Source of the DNA: JAANXG01 sp034520625
Lineage (GTDB): Bacteria > Pseudomonadota > Gammaproteobacteria > Arenicellales > JAANXG01
Length of the DNA stretch: 64,000 nt
Assembly: GCA_034520625.1 (NCBI GenBank)
Contig: JAXHNI010000003.1
Location: 1-64,000, forward strand
Reading direction: 5' to 3'
Shown here: piece after piece, positions 18,052 to 27,132 of the stretch
How the letters are laid out: each line of letters begins with the position of its first letter
Numbering within the stretch: the first letter of the stretch is position 1
Position numbers and translations under genes: made by a program
Notes under the pieces: model-generated
The model's database searches: none
What the model was told of the DNA's origin: nothing
Seen by the model: the letters and a program-made list of their open reading frames with translations, nothing else

Positions 18052-18225
18052 CGATGGAGTGTACCCGTTTGGCCGGACGGAATCAAAACATCGCGGTGGA
18101 TTGGCCGGGGAGGGGACTGGCAACGAGCACGAGGCGTGCAAGGCCGGGCCTTGCTCGTGTCTGCAAACCGGCCCACTGCCGATCACATCACTCACCGAAT
18201 ACCGACACCGGAGGTACGAAATCCC

Positions 18226-19242
18226 ATGGGACGCTTGATCAACGGCGAATGGCACGACCAGTGGTACGAAACGAAACAACACGGCGGACGATTCCAGCGT
18301 GAGAATTCGGTATTCCGCAACTGGATCACGGCGGATGGCGACCCCGGGCCGACGGGCGAGGGCGGTTTCAGGGCGGAGCCCGGCCGTTATCACCTGTATG
18401 TGTCATATGCCTGCCCCTGGGCGCACCGGGCATTGATATTCCGCCGGCTCAAGCAGCTGGAGGAAGTCGTTTCAGTGGACGTCGTTCACTGGCACATGGG
18501 CAGGAACGGTTGGGAGCTCAGGGTCGGGGACGGCGCGACCGGGGATTCACTGTTCGACCTGGACTTTCTGCATCAGGTCTATACCCGGGCCAGGGCCGAC
18601 TACACCGGCCGTGTTACGGTGCCCACCCTCTGGGATCGGCAGCGCGAAACCATCGTCAGCAACGAGTCGGCGGACATCATCCGCATGTTGAACACAGCCT
18701 TCGACGCCTACGGTGATAATTCAATCGATTTCTACCCTGAGGACCTGCGCCCGGAAATCGACGCCGTCAATGCGCGTGTCTACGAGACTGTCAACAACGG
18801 GGTCTACCGGGCCGGGTTTGCCACCACGGAGGACGCCTACGTGGAAGCGTACGATGCCCTGTTCGGTACGCTGGAGGACCTCGAGGCACGGCTTGCCCGC
18901 CAGCGCTATCTCGCCGGCGACCGCATCACCGAGGCGGACTGGCGTGCGTTCACCACGCTGCTGAGATTCGATCCCGTCTATCACGGGCATTTCAAATGCA
19001 ACAAGCGGAAACTGAGTGAATATCCGAATCTCTACGCTTATACCCGGGAGCTGTATCAGGTGCCGGGGGTTGCCGATACGGTGGACATGCACCATATCAA
19101 GCATCATTATTACGTCAGCCACGACATGATCAACCCCACTGGCATTGTGCCCAAGGGCCCCGTGATCGACTACGATGCGCCCCATTACCGCGACCGCCTG
19201 GCGGCTGCAACTCAGGCCGGGACTCAATCCCGGCAAGATTAA
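18226..19242 (+). CDS. glutathionyl-hydroquinone reductase (YqjG/PcpF family)
   Basis: This 338-residue cytosolic enzyme reduces glutathionyl-hydroquinones, releasing hydroquinone and glutathione disulfide. The catalytic Cys is C63 in YVSYACPWAHRAL, at the same position as in E. coli YqjG. The C-terminal glutathione-transferase-like helical domain includes DWRAFTTLLRFDPVYHGHFKCN and the signature YPNLYAYTRELYQ. I start at the ATG at 18226, which has GGAGG upstream and gives the usual family N-terminus. The gene is divergent from the efflux operon and shares its operator region, which fits a joint response to quinones or related toxins. Confidence 0.92.
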   Translation: MGRLINGEWHDQWYETKQHGGRFQRENSVFRNWITADGDPGPTGEGGFRAEPGRYHLYVSYACPWAHRALIFRRLKQLEEVVSVDVVHWHMGRNGWELRVGDGATGDSLFDLDFLHQVYTRARADYTGRVTVPTLWDRQRETIVSNESADIIRMLNTAFDAYGDNSIDFYPEDLRPEIDAVNARVYETVNNGVYRAGFATTEDAYVEAYDALFGTLEDLEARLARQRYLAGDRITEADWRAFTTLLRFDPVYHGHFKCNKRKLSEYPNLYAYTRELYQVPGVADTVDMHHIKHHYYVSHDMINPTGIVPKGPVIDYDAPHYRDRLAAATQAGTQSRQD

Positions 19243-19262
19243 AGATCGTGCTCGACTCCGGC

Positions 19263-21281
19263 CTATACCAGATCCCGCGGTATGCGCCGGTCCCAGCTGC
19301 GGGTGAAGATACGCGCATCGCCCTCGTAGGCGTCGAGGTCGGCGCGCACGATGAAGTGCGTTGCATCCGAAGTCATGACGGTATGGGCGATGGTGTGGAC
19401 CCGCCAGCTGCCGCGCGAGAAGCTCCGTTCCCAGTGGGTTTCGCCGCGCAGTGAGTCATAGGTGTCGTCCCGGTAGGAATACCGCTCTTCCACTTTGGTG
19501 TGGACGTCGAGGCCAATGTCGTGGAGATGGTAGGTGCCTTCGTCAAACACGACCTTGAGCTCCGATCTGTCCCGGGCCAGGTCATGGGTGATCAGCCATT
19601 CCTGCCGCGGCGGCTGGAGCAGCGAGCGTGGCGACGGCGCAGCCGCTTCCGGTGCGCCGAGATCCCGCAGCGCGGTGTCGGCGTCCCGGGGCGGCCGGAC
19701 CGGCAACTGGAGGCTGCTCGCGCCGGTAAAGACGCTCAGTCTTGTCGGGTTCGGCGACGGCCAGGCCAGGGGCCAGTAGGAAGTGGACAGGCTGACCCGA
19801 AGCCTGTGACCTTTCGGAAACCGCTGGGCAATGTCGTTCAACCATACGCGGACCCTGTACCGCTTGCCCGGCTCGAGCGGGGCGGGATGCTCGTCGCTGT
19901 CCAGGTGGGTCAGGTTCAGCAACCCGTAGGTGACGCGGGTGACTTCGTCGTCCGGCGCCAGGTCGGAAAGCCTGACTGCCACCATGGCCACGGGTTCGTC
20001 GCTGGCCAGGTCCAGCTCCACGACCGGCGCGCCCAGGATTTCCAGGTCCTCATCCAGGGGCGCGCTTTGAAATACCAGGGAGCCGCCGTCCTCGCTGCGC
20101 TGGTCGTGGGGCAGGTCCGGTATGTCGGCGTAGGAGCACCACTTCCCTCCGAATTGCCCGACGTTCAGCGGGGAGCGAATGCTCAACTCCTTCGGCGCCA
20201 CGGCGGTGCCCGGGTCGGCCACGATCCCGGCGTCCAGGGGGTAGTGCTCGTAGTGAATACGCGGCGACGGCCATCTGTCCTCGGCCACCCAGCGGCCGGG
20301 GCGGTGATGGTAGTACGGTTGCGGCGGGGCGCTGTCCTGCATCCATACGCGCAGCATGGGCTCATCCATGACACCGGTGTCCCGGCCGCCCAGCCACTGG
20401 TTCCACCAGCGAAGGCATTCCCCCAGGAAATCGATGGCCGGCCCGGGTATCCCGAGATGAGGATACTTGTGGCTCCAGGGCCCGATGAGACCCTTGCGCG
20501 GGACATCGAGATTGGAAAGCATCCGGAACACGGCGTTGCTGTAACCGTCCGCCCAGCCGCTCACCGCCATTACCGGGCACTTTACCTGGGAATAGTCCTC
20601 GCAGATGGAACCGTGCTTCCAGTAGTCGCCGCGATGCGGGTGGTGTAGCCAGGTTTCCAGCCACAGGCCGCTCTGGTCCAGCCGCTCGAGCCACTGGTCC
20701 CGCCAGTCCGGAACCAGCGCCGGATCGGGTGGGCAGGTATTCTGGGAGAACATGGTGGACGCCCAGGACAGGTTGTCCAGCAGCAGGCAGCCGCCCATGT
20801 AGTGAACATCGTCCGAATATCGGTCGTCGGTGGAGCAGATGGTGATCACCGCCTTGAGCTCGGGCGGCTGCAAGGCGGCGATCTGGAGTCCGTTGAACCC
20901 GCCCCAGGAGATGCCGATCATGCCGATGTTGCCGTTGCACCAGGGCTGGGACGCGATCCATTGCAGCACATTGACGCCGTCCTCCAGCTCGACAGGCAGA
21001 TACTCGTCCCTGAGGATGCCGTCGGATTCGCCGCTGCCGCGCAGGTCGACGCGCACCCCCGCGTAGCCATGGCCAGCGAAGTAGCGGTGGTTCATTTCGT
21101 CCCGTTCGGCGGTGAGATCCCGCTTGCGGTAGGGGAGGTACTCGAGGATCGCTGGAACGGGGCGCTGCTCGGCGTCCGCCGGCATCCAGATGCGCGCCGC
21201 CAGGCGGCAGCCGTCGGGCATTTCGATCAGGACGTGCTCGAGCTCCCGCACTTCGTGCGGGAACGATGTAATGGTCTTCAA
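19263..21281 (-). CDS. CocE/NonD-family alpha/beta hydrolase (X-Pro dipeptidyl-peptidase-like)
   Basis: This 672-residue hydrolase has a CocE-type catalytic domain (about 20-330) and a C-terminal jelly-roll lectin-like domain. The nucleophile is S125 in GISWGGF, and the Arg/Gly region DLRGSGESDG and the later HKYPHLGIPGP contain probable triad neighbours. The start is a TTG at 21281; the first in-frame ATG is at residue 21 and would remove family-conserved sequence. It follows the ATP-grasp gene by 31 bases on the same strand, so the two are probably co-transcribed. Family members cleave esters, amides or acyl-prolyl bonds, and the substrate here is unknown. Confidence 0.88.
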   Translation of the reverse strand: MKTITSFPHEVRELEHVLIEMPDGCRLAARIWMPADAEQRPVPAILEYLPYRKRDLTAERDEMNHRYFAGHGYAGVRVDLRGSGESDGILRDEYLPVELEDGVNVLQWIASQPWCNGNIGMIGISWGGFNGLQIAALQPPELKAVITICSTDDRYSDDVHYMGGCLLLDNLSWASTMFSQNTCPPDPALVPDWRDQWLERLDQSGLWLETWLHHPHRGDYWKHGSICEDYSQVKCPVMAVSGWADGYSNAVFRMLSNLDVPRKGLIGPWSHKYPHLGIPGPAIDFLGECLRWWNQWLGGRDTGVMDEPMLRVWMQDSAPPQPYYHHRPGRWVAEDRWPSPRIHYEHYPLDAGIVADPGTAVAPKELSIRSPLNVGQFGGKWCSYADIPDLPHDQRSEDGGSLVFQSAPLDEDLEILGAPVVELDLASDEPVAMVAVRLSDLAPDDEVTRVTYGLLNLTHLDSDEHPAPLEPGKRYRVRVWLNDIAQRFPKGHRLRVSLSTSYWPLAWPSPNPTRLSVFTGASSLQLPVRPPRDADTALRDLGAPEAAAPSPRSLLQPPRQEWLITHDLARDRSELKVVFDEGTYHLHDIGLDVHTKVEERYSYRDDTYDSLRGETHWERSFSRGSWRVHTIAHTVMTSDATHFIVRADLDAYEGDARIFTRSWDRRIPRDLV

Positions 21282-21312
21282 TTCAGATGCTGCCTTGGGT
21301 GAGTGTGTCGTA

Positions 21313-22635
21313 TCAGGTGGCCCGTACGAACGAGGTCCTGGGCCCCCCGCTGTCTATCGGCTCGTATTCGAAGCCGAGCGATTTTCGCACTTTCCTGTAG
21401 TTGCGCAACAGCCGCTTCTGGCTCCCGGCACCCATGAAGATATGGGCGACCGCGAAGCTGTAGCTGTCCTGCTCCGGCAGCTCTGACAGACGGGTGCCCT
21501 TTCTGACCTGGGGATTGACCGTGGTGCCGGGAATCTGGCTCTCAAGCTTCCTGACGTCGGCCGCTTCGGGCGCCCGGGTAACAACGGCGTCCTGGAACTT
21601 GCGGTGAAAGAACTTCGCGGCAACTTTGAATTCGCCCTGTCGACGCGGGTAGTCGGGCTTCCTACCCATGGCGATGTCAATGGCAATTTCGTGGTTCGAC
21701 CGCCCGTCGACCTTCTCGAAAAGATCGCAGTGGGACTCCGCAAGCCGGGTATTCATTTCCAGAAACCAAAGCTGGTCCGTCTTCGGTTCCCAGAAGAACT
21801 CGACGTTGAAACAGGAGTTGTCGAATCCAACCTGCTTCACGTACCGGTTGGTAATCCGGGCCATGCGCTTGCGCACCTCCAGTGGCAGCCTCGACGGGTA
21901 TTGGTAGCGCAGAAAGCTTACCTTGTTCTTGTGCCGGATTGAGTCGACGATGCCGTAGACCCTCGGCTTGCCCTCGAACACGTAGCCCTCCACCGTGCAC
22001 TGGCGTCCGCCGATGATCTGCTCCGCCAGGCAGTAGTGGCCATCTATTTCGGCGATCTCCCGCGGGAGATCGGCCTGTTCGAGTATGTAATTGAATGGAT
22101 CGGCGATGGTGTCTATGTTTTCGCGCAGTATGCGCACCGCCTCCTCGAAGTCCGTCTTGTTGTTGATCCTGAAGCCCAGGCGCGAACCCGATGACTTGAT
22201 CGGCTTGATCCAGAACGGAAAGTCGAACGGGATCTCGTTCAGGGGGTTGTTGCCGTTAGGGTCGAAGGCCGCGAACCCGGGAACATGGTCCGGGATCGCT
22301 TTCTTCTGCTCCACCCGGCTCCAATACTTGTGCTCGCACTTGAGCAGGCTTTCCAGGGACGGCGAGCGGAGTCCGAACTCCCGGCAGAGTATCGGCCACA
22401 TGGTGCTGACGGGAAAATCGAAATAGACCACCAGGCCGTCTATGGAGTCCTTTGCCTGCTTCAGTTCCGCGCGGGCGGTATCGATAAGCCTTTTCATGTG
22501 GAAATTCTCCGTTTCCATCAAGGCCGTGGGATCGATCACGCCGTGAAACTCGTAGTCTTCCGCGTTGCGGATACTCTGCAGTTTGCGCAAATTGAAGTCA
22601 TTGAGGCCGATGATATATATCTGATGTTTTTTCAT
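21313..22635 (-). CDS. ATP-grasp domain protein, probable ligase
   Basis: This 440-residue cytoplasmic protein has the ATP-grasp arrangement. An N-terminal Rossmann-like domain (about 1-100) precedes the ATP-binding core. The core shows FPFWIKPIKSSGSRLGF, EQIIGGRQCTVEGYVF and WFLEMNTRLAESH, matching the biotin-carboxylase/carbamoyl-phosphate type of metal-binding strand. Such enzymes form amide or carboxylate-amine bonds through an acyl-phosphate. No biotin or peptide-carrier gene is next to it. The downstream co-directional gene encodes a CocE-like hydrolase. I cannot name the product. Confidence 0.78.
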   Translation of the reverse strand: MKKHQIYIIGLNDFNLRKLQSIRNAEDYEFHGVIDPTALMETENFHMKRLIDTARAELKQAKDSIDGLVVYFDFPVSTMWPILCREFGLRSPSLESLLKCEHKYWSRVEQKKAIPDHVPGFAAFDPNGNNPLNEIPFDFPFWIKPIKSSGSRLGFRINNKTDFEEAVRILRENIDTIADPFNYILEQADLPREIAEIDGHYCLAEQIIGGRQCTVEGYVFEGKPRVYGIVDSIRHKNKVSFLRYQYPSRLPLEVRKRMARITNRYVKQVGFDNSCFNVEFFWEPKTDQLWFLEMNTRLAESHCDLFEKVDGRSNHEIAIDIAMGRKPDYPRRQGEFKVAAKFFHRKFQDAVVTRAPEAADVRKLESQIPGTTVNPQVRKGTRLSELPEQDSYSFAVAHIFMGAGSQKRLLRNYRKVRKSLGFEYEPIDSGGPRTSFVRAT

Positions 22636-22874
22636 TGGATAGGGTGCCCGTCTTGCAGGAGCGTCCAGCGCAGGGGGAGGTCGGTCCGGGATGGACTGCA
22701 GCCTGCTGATAGTGGACGCAGAACTGCAAGCAGAGTGTGATTTGAGTTCCTCACCATGTTAACACAACCGCTCCGCGCTATCCCGGCGGCACAGCGCGTT
22801 CAGGGTGCTTCAAGCTTTCTGCGACGGAAGGATAGCCGCGGCAGCGACGCCCCGGAGGCGTGGCGGTGTTCCGT

Positions 22875-23081
22875 TCAGTCGAGCCGGAAGCCGACCTTGA
22901 GCTTGACTTGAAAGTGGCCGATCTTCCCGCTGTCGATGTGGCCGCGGGTTTCCACGACTTCGAACCAGTCCAGGTTGTTCAGGGTTTTCGACGCCTTGGC
23001 GATGGCGTTCTGAATGGCTTCGTCGGTGCTTTTCGACGACGAACCCGCTAATTCTATAATCTTGTATACGTTATCGCTCAT
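22875..23081 (-). CDS. dodecin, flavin-storing protein
   Basis: This 68-residue protein matches the dodecin family over its whole length: VYKIIELAGSSSKSTDEAIQNAI, the flavin-stacking Trp in LDWFEVVETRGHI, and the C-terminal QVKLKVGFRL. Dodecins form hollow dodecamers that bind riboflavin, FMN or CoA. The frame is open further upstream but the family begins at the ATG at 23081. It stands alone. Confidence 0.93.
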   Translation of the reverse strand: MSDNVYKIIELAGSSSKSTDEAIQNAIAKASKTLNNLDWFEVVETRGHIDSGKIGHFQVKLKVGFRLD

Positions 23082-23379
23082 GGTCAGGGCCTCCAGCTGG
23101 GTGTGAACGGCCGTCCGCGGGGACGGAAGTGGGTACAGTATGACAGAGTCCCGGAGTACCGGTGTCAATGGGTGGCATACTCCGGCCGCGGCCACCGTCA
23201 CCGGGCGATGCGGATTTCACTTTCGCGTCGGCGCGGACACCGGCTGGTGCGCCCGGAGCCGGCCGTGCACCTTTCCCCTGCCGGATGGCGGCCCGCCGGC
23301 GGGCCCGGCATAATGCGCGCGGTGCGGGATATAAGTTATACTCCGTGCCGTCCAACGAGCACAAAGGTTCCACGAGCGC

Positions 23380-23883
23380 ATGGGTTCTCCAGACACAGCA
23401 TCAAACGTCCTGTCGGATGAGGTTCGGCTGGAAATCGATCATTCCCGGGCGAAATTTCCCGAGGGGCGGCAGCAATCGGCGCTGATCGAGGGATTGCGTG
23501 CGGCGCAGCACGAAAATGGCGGGTACCTGACGCCGGAGCTGATCGAAGCTGTAGCCGTCTACCTGGAGCTGCCTCCGATCAAGGCCCAGGAGATCGCGGC
23601 ATTCTACTCCATGTTCGAAGTGAACCCGGTGGGCCGGCACAGCATTTCCGTATGCACCAACGTTTCGTGCATGCTGTGCGGCGGCAACGAGATTCTCGCT
23701 CATCTCGAGAACAAGCTTGGCATCAAGGTGGGTGAAAGCACCCCCGACGACAGAATCTATCTGAAGCGCGAGGAGGAGTGTCTCGCGGCCTGCGACGGCG
23801 CCCCCATGATGATGGTGAACCATCGATACTATGAGAACCTCACTCCGGAAAAAGTAGACGAGATTGTCGAGGGGCTGGAATGA
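23380..23883 (+). CDS. nuoE: NADH-quinone oxidoreductase subunit E (24 kDa)
   Basis: This 167-residue subunit carries the N1a [2Fe-2S] cluster of complex I. The four ligands are in the expected pattern: C92 and C97 in CTNVSC, and C134 and C138 in CLAAC. The helical N-terminus (about 20-85) is also typical. The stop overlaps the ATG of nuoF (ATGA). No nuoA-D or nuoG-N genes occur on either side, where an intact operon would have them. Confidence 0.95.
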   Translation: MGSPDTASNVLSDEVRLEIDHSRAKFPEGRQQSALIEGLRAAQHENGGYLTPELIEAVAVYLELPPIKAQEIAAFYSMFEVNPVGRHSISVCTNVSCMLCGGNEILAHLENKLGIKVGESTPDDRIYLKREEECLAACDGAPMMMVNHRYYENLTPEKVDEIVEGLE

Positions 23884-25175
23884 CTGAGACGAGTATGGGA
23901 TTGCGGAAAGGCCCCATCGCCTATGCCACCATGGACCATGACGAGCCCTGGTCCCTGGAGGCCTATCGGGAAACCGGCGGCTACGAAGGGCTCCGCCGCA
24001 TTTTTTCCCAGTCCCTGGATCCCGCCGACGTGATCGAGGAAGTCAAGGCATCGGGACTGCGCGGCCGGGGAGGCGCTGGATTTCCCACCGGTGTGAAATG
24101 GAGCTTCATGCCCCGCGACAAGCCGGGTATCAAGTACGTGGTGTGCAACTCCGACGAAAGTGAACCCGGCACTTGCCACGACCGGGACATTCTGCGCTAC
24201 AACCCGCATTCTGTCATCGAGGGCATGATTATCGGCGGCTACGCCATGGGCTGCCGGGTCGGCTACAACTATATCCGGGGCGAGTTCCTGGATGAGCCCG
24301 TGCCGCGGTTCGAGCATGCCCTGAAGGAAGCCTACGAAGCCGGCTACCTTGGTGAGAGTATTCTGGGCTCCGGTTTCGATTTCGACCTGTATTCATTTGT
24401 CGGCGCGGGCGCCTATATTTGCGGCGAGGAAACCGCGCTGCTGGAGTCGCTGGAAGGCAAGCCGGGCAAGCCCCGCTTCAAGCCGCCGTTTCCCGCCAAC
24501 TACGGCGTTTACGGCGCACCCACCACCGTCAACAACACGCTGTCGTTCGCATCCGCGGCGGCCGTCATGCGAAACGGGGCCCAGTGGTTCAAGGATCTGG
24601 CCCGGTCCGGCGACGGCGGAACCCTGGTGTTCTCGGTGTCCGGCCATGTGAATCGACCCGGCAACTATGAGCTGCCGATGGGTATACCTTTCCCGAAGCT
24701 GCTGGAGGCCGCCGGTGGTGTCCGCGACAAACGCAGGCTCAAGGCGGTGATTCCGGGCGGCTCCTCGGTGCCGGTCGTGCCCGCGGACGTGATGATGAGC
24801 CTGGACATGAACTACGACTCACTCAGCAAGGCGGGGTCCGCCCTGGGCACCGGGGCGGTGATGGTGATGGACGAGACCACCTGCATGGTGCGGGTGCTGG
24901 AACGGATTTCGCGCTTCTACTACGCCGAGTCCTGCGGTCAGTGCACGCCCTGCCGGGAAGGCACGGGCTGGATGAACCGTGTCATCAACCGGATTCTGTC
25001 CGGACGGGCGGTGATGGATGATCTCGAAATGCTCGTCGATGTCGCCAACAATATCGAAGGCCGTACCATCTGTGCCTTCGGCGACGCCTCGGCGTGGCCG
25101 GTACAGAGCTTCCTGAAGCATTTCCGGCACGAGTTCGAGCGCATGATCGAATCCGGGGATCAGGCTGCGGCCTGA
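23880..25175 (+). CDS. nuoF: NADH-quinone oxidoreductase subunit F (51 kDa, NADH and FMN site)
   Basis: This is a 431-residue subunit that oxidises NADH through FMN and passes electrons to cluster N3. The FMN/NADH region is GLRGRGGAGFPTGVKWSF and the second nucleotide motif is AYICGEETALLESLEG. The [4Fe-4S] ligands are C352, C355 and C358 in ESCGQCTPC, with the fourth Cys in RTICAFGD. Length and motifs are those of an intact complex I subunit, not a hydrogenase or formate dehydrogenase fusion. Instead of nuoG, about 115 bases downstream there is a MITE-like element. Confidence 0.95.
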   Translation: MTETSMGLRKGPIAYATMDHDEPWSLEAYRETGGYEGLRRIFSQSLDPADVIEEVKASGLRGRGGAGFPTGVKWSFMPRDKPGIKYVVCNSDESEPGTCHDRDILRYNPHSVIEGMIIGGYAMGCRVGYNYIRGEFLDEPVPRFEHALKEAYEAGYLGESILGSGFDFDLYSFVGAGAYICGEETALLESLEGKPGKPRFKPPFPANYGVYGAPTTVNNTLSFASAAAVMRNGAQWFKDLARSGDGGTLVFSVSGHVNRPGNYELPMGIPFPKLLEAAGGVRDKRRLKAVIPGGSSVPVVPADVMMSLDMNYDSLSKAGSALGTGAVMVMDETTCMVRVLERISRFYYAESCGQCTPCREGTGWMNRVINRILSGRAVMDDLEMLVDVANNIEGRTICAFGDASAWPVQSFLKHFRHEFERMIESGDQAAA

Positions 25176-25290
25176 TCACGCTCACCCGGCCGGGCACGGT
25201 TTCCTGTCGTGGTCCGTCGATCGGGTTGCATCGGTTTTCTCGATTTTGCCGCTGCCGCCGACTGGCAATAGCGAGTTTCCGGTTTCATAC

Positions 25291-25455
25291 TAGTACTCTT
25301 TCAAGCTGATATTGCCGTGTTCAGAGCCCCCCGAATCCGTCAATGCAAGGCGCAGTCCGCAGGGAATAGCATGCTGTTTTCAAGGGCTGCAACGCCGCGC
25401 ATCTGCACCCTTGTCGCCTCGCTGAGTACGGCAATATCAGCTTGAAAGAGTACTA
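25291..25455. mobile_element. MITE-like element with 28-bp perfect terminal inverted repeats
   Basis: The left arm (25291-25318, beginning TAGTACTCTTTCAAGCTGAT) is the exact reverse complement of the right arm (25428-25455). About 109 bases lie between and contain no open frame. CTAG occurs at both outer edges (25290-25293 and 25453-25456), so it could be either a 4-bp target duplication or the tip of the repeat. Size and structure fit a non-autonomous insertion element. No transposase is in the window. Confidence 0.75.
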
Positions 25456-25527
25456 GGTATTGAGCGGCGCGCCGGATCACCGGCACGCGGCGCGCGCTCA
25501 TGCATTCAAAGAAACCGGAAATCGGAT

Positions 25528-26994
25528 ATGGGCAAAGCAAAGTGGGGCGGGGTCGCTGCAGCTGTTGCGATAGCCGTGGTCTTCGTGCTGTTGATGCGCG
25601 GCGTGTTCACCGGCGAAGGACCAACGGACCCGGCGTCGGACGGGGGAGGGGCGACCGCGCAACATACCCGGGTCCAGGATACTGGCGTCGGCGTCGACGA
25701 GGATGAGCAGCGGGAGTCGACGATCTCCGGAGATGCGATGGATGCCGCCACCGAGGCGACACCGGGCGACGATCAGGACACTGGCGTCGGCGTGGACGAG
25801 GACGAACCGGGGGAGCCGACGATCTCCGGAGATGCGGTGGATGCCGCCACAGAGGTGGCGCCGGGCGACGACCAGGACACCGGCGTCGGTGTGGACGAGG
25901 ACGAACCGGGGGAGCCGACGATCTCCGGAGATGCGGTGGATGCCGCCACAGAGGCGGCACCGGGCGACGACCAGGACACCGGCATCGGTGTGGACGAGGA
26001 CGGACCGCGGGAGTCGACGATCTCCGGTGAAGAGCTGGATGTCGCCACTGTGGATATCCTGGACGACGGTCCGGAGGCCGCGGAGGACCGCGTCGGCTCG
26101 AATGGAACCGGGGCGACGGTGGATACCCCTGAAAGCGTGGCGGTGGAGGAGAGCCGGGACGCCCCCGACGAGGCTCTCCAGGCCGAGGCGGAGACGTTCG
26201 TCCGGGAGCTTGCCGAATCCTCCGGTGACTCCGTGTCGGCGGACCGTGTCGAAGGCTTCATGGGTCCCGACCGTACGCTGTCGTCCATCCTGCCCGGGAG
26301 CGAAGCGGTGGCCACGGCGCCGCCGGATACCGGGACAGCGGGCGAATCCGGGTCAGCGCCGGACACGGCGGCGGCGCGCGGCGCACCGGACGCCCAATCG
26401 AAACGCGTCCAGTCGGCCGCGACGAGGGACCCGCGGCCGGAAGACGCGGATGCGGAAGGAGCGGATACCGTGCCGCCACAGACGAGCAGCGCGGAAGCCG
26501 GAGACTCGCCCGTTTCCGACGCGCCGGAGACAGCGGCGGCGGATGCCAGCCAGGCGCGGGTGGACCTGCCCTTGAGCGAGGAAACACCGGTCACGATTGC
26601 CGAGCTGCTCGGTGCCGAGGACGCCATGGCCTCCGATGCGGTGTTCTACGTCCACACGGTCCGGCCGGATGACGACCTGGGGATCTGGGGGATCGTGCAC
26701 GACGGGATTACGGAGAACTTCGCCGAGGGCGTCGCGGTGCACCGGGGTGATTCGGTGGAGACCTATCGCGTTGATATTCCATCCGATGCCGACCAGCTCG
26801 ATGCGGATCAATCGAGCTCGTTTCTCGGCAAGATTATCTACGACAAGTCGCGGAAGACCTATGTATACAACTACCGGACCGACCGCCTGGGCCGTAACCC
26901 GGACCTGATCATGCCGGGGCAGGAGATCGTGATCGTGAGCTTCACGCCGGAAGAATTGATAGAAATATACAAATATTTCGCCCGGGACCGATAA
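25528..26994 (+). CDS. membrane-anchored acidic repeat protein with C-terminal LysM-like end
   Basis: This 488-residue protein begins with a single hydrophobic anchor (about 7-24), so most of it should lie outside the cytoplasm. Residues 51-180 consist of four tandem 33-residue repeats of the type DTGVGVDEDEPGEPTISGD, very acidic. A long Ala/Pro/Asp/Glu-rich linker follows to about residue 350. The C-terminal 130 residues are ordered in character (VFYVHTVRPDDDLGIWGIV) and end with NPDLIMPGQEIVIVSF, which resembles the close of a LysM motif. Its function is unknown. A wall-binding or cell-pole protein of FimV-like architecture is possible. The repeat number may vary between strains. Confidence 0.75.
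   Translation: MGKAKWGGVAAAVAIAVVFVLLMRGVFTGEGPTDPASDGGGATAQHTRVQDTGVGVDEDEQRESTISGDAMDAATEATPGDDQDTGVGVDEDEPGEPTISGDAVDAATEVAPGDDQDTGVGVDEDEPGEPTISGDAVDAATEAAPGDDQDTGIGVDEDGPRESTISGEELDVATVDILDDGPEAAEDRVGSNGTGATVDTPESVAVEESRDAPDEALQAEAETFVRELAESSGDSVSADRVEGFMGPDRTLSSILPGSEAVATAPPDTGTAGESGSAPDTAAARGAPDAQSKRVQSAATRDPRPEDADAEGADTVPPQTSSAEAGDSPVSDAPETAAADASQARVDLPLSEETPVTIAELLGAEDAMASDAVFYVHTVRPDDDLGIWGIVHDGITENFAEGVAVHRGDSVETYRVDIPSDADQLDADQSSSFLGKIIYDKSRKTYVYNYRTDRLGRNPDLIMPGQEIVIVSFTPEELIEIYKYFARDR
25678..26073 (+). repeat. 99-bp in-frame tandem repeat, four copies
   Basis: Units begin at 25678, 25777, 25876 and 25975, exactly 99 bases apart. The middle two are nearly identical, while the first and last are diverged. 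The period is a multiple of three and encodes the 33-residue acidic repeat of the surrounding gene. Confidence 0.9.
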
Positions 26995-27041
26995 GCTTAA
27001 CGGAGGCTGGCCTCCTGCGGGTGAGGCCACAACCGCCCCCC

Positions 27042-27108
27042 GTAGGAGGCGAGCCCCCTCGCCGATTGCGGCGCTGGTCAATGTCCGATCGGCCAGGGGG
27101 CTGGCCTC
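27042..27108. repeat. REP-like element (family A), copy 1
   Basis: Two short hairpins (arms GGCGAG/CTCGCC and GGCCAG/CTGGCC, each around a C- or G-run) are separated by about 30 bases. The same layout recurs at 28126-28192, 28213-28236 (half unit) and 59610-59672. It lies between two convergent genes. Confidence 0.8.
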
Positions 27109-27132
27109 GGGGGTGCGGCCGCTGATCCACCG

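Noticed and set aside
25678..26073. Regular repeats that could suggest a CRISPR array
   Set aside because: The 99-bp units are contiguous, have no spacers and are in frame within a protein gene.
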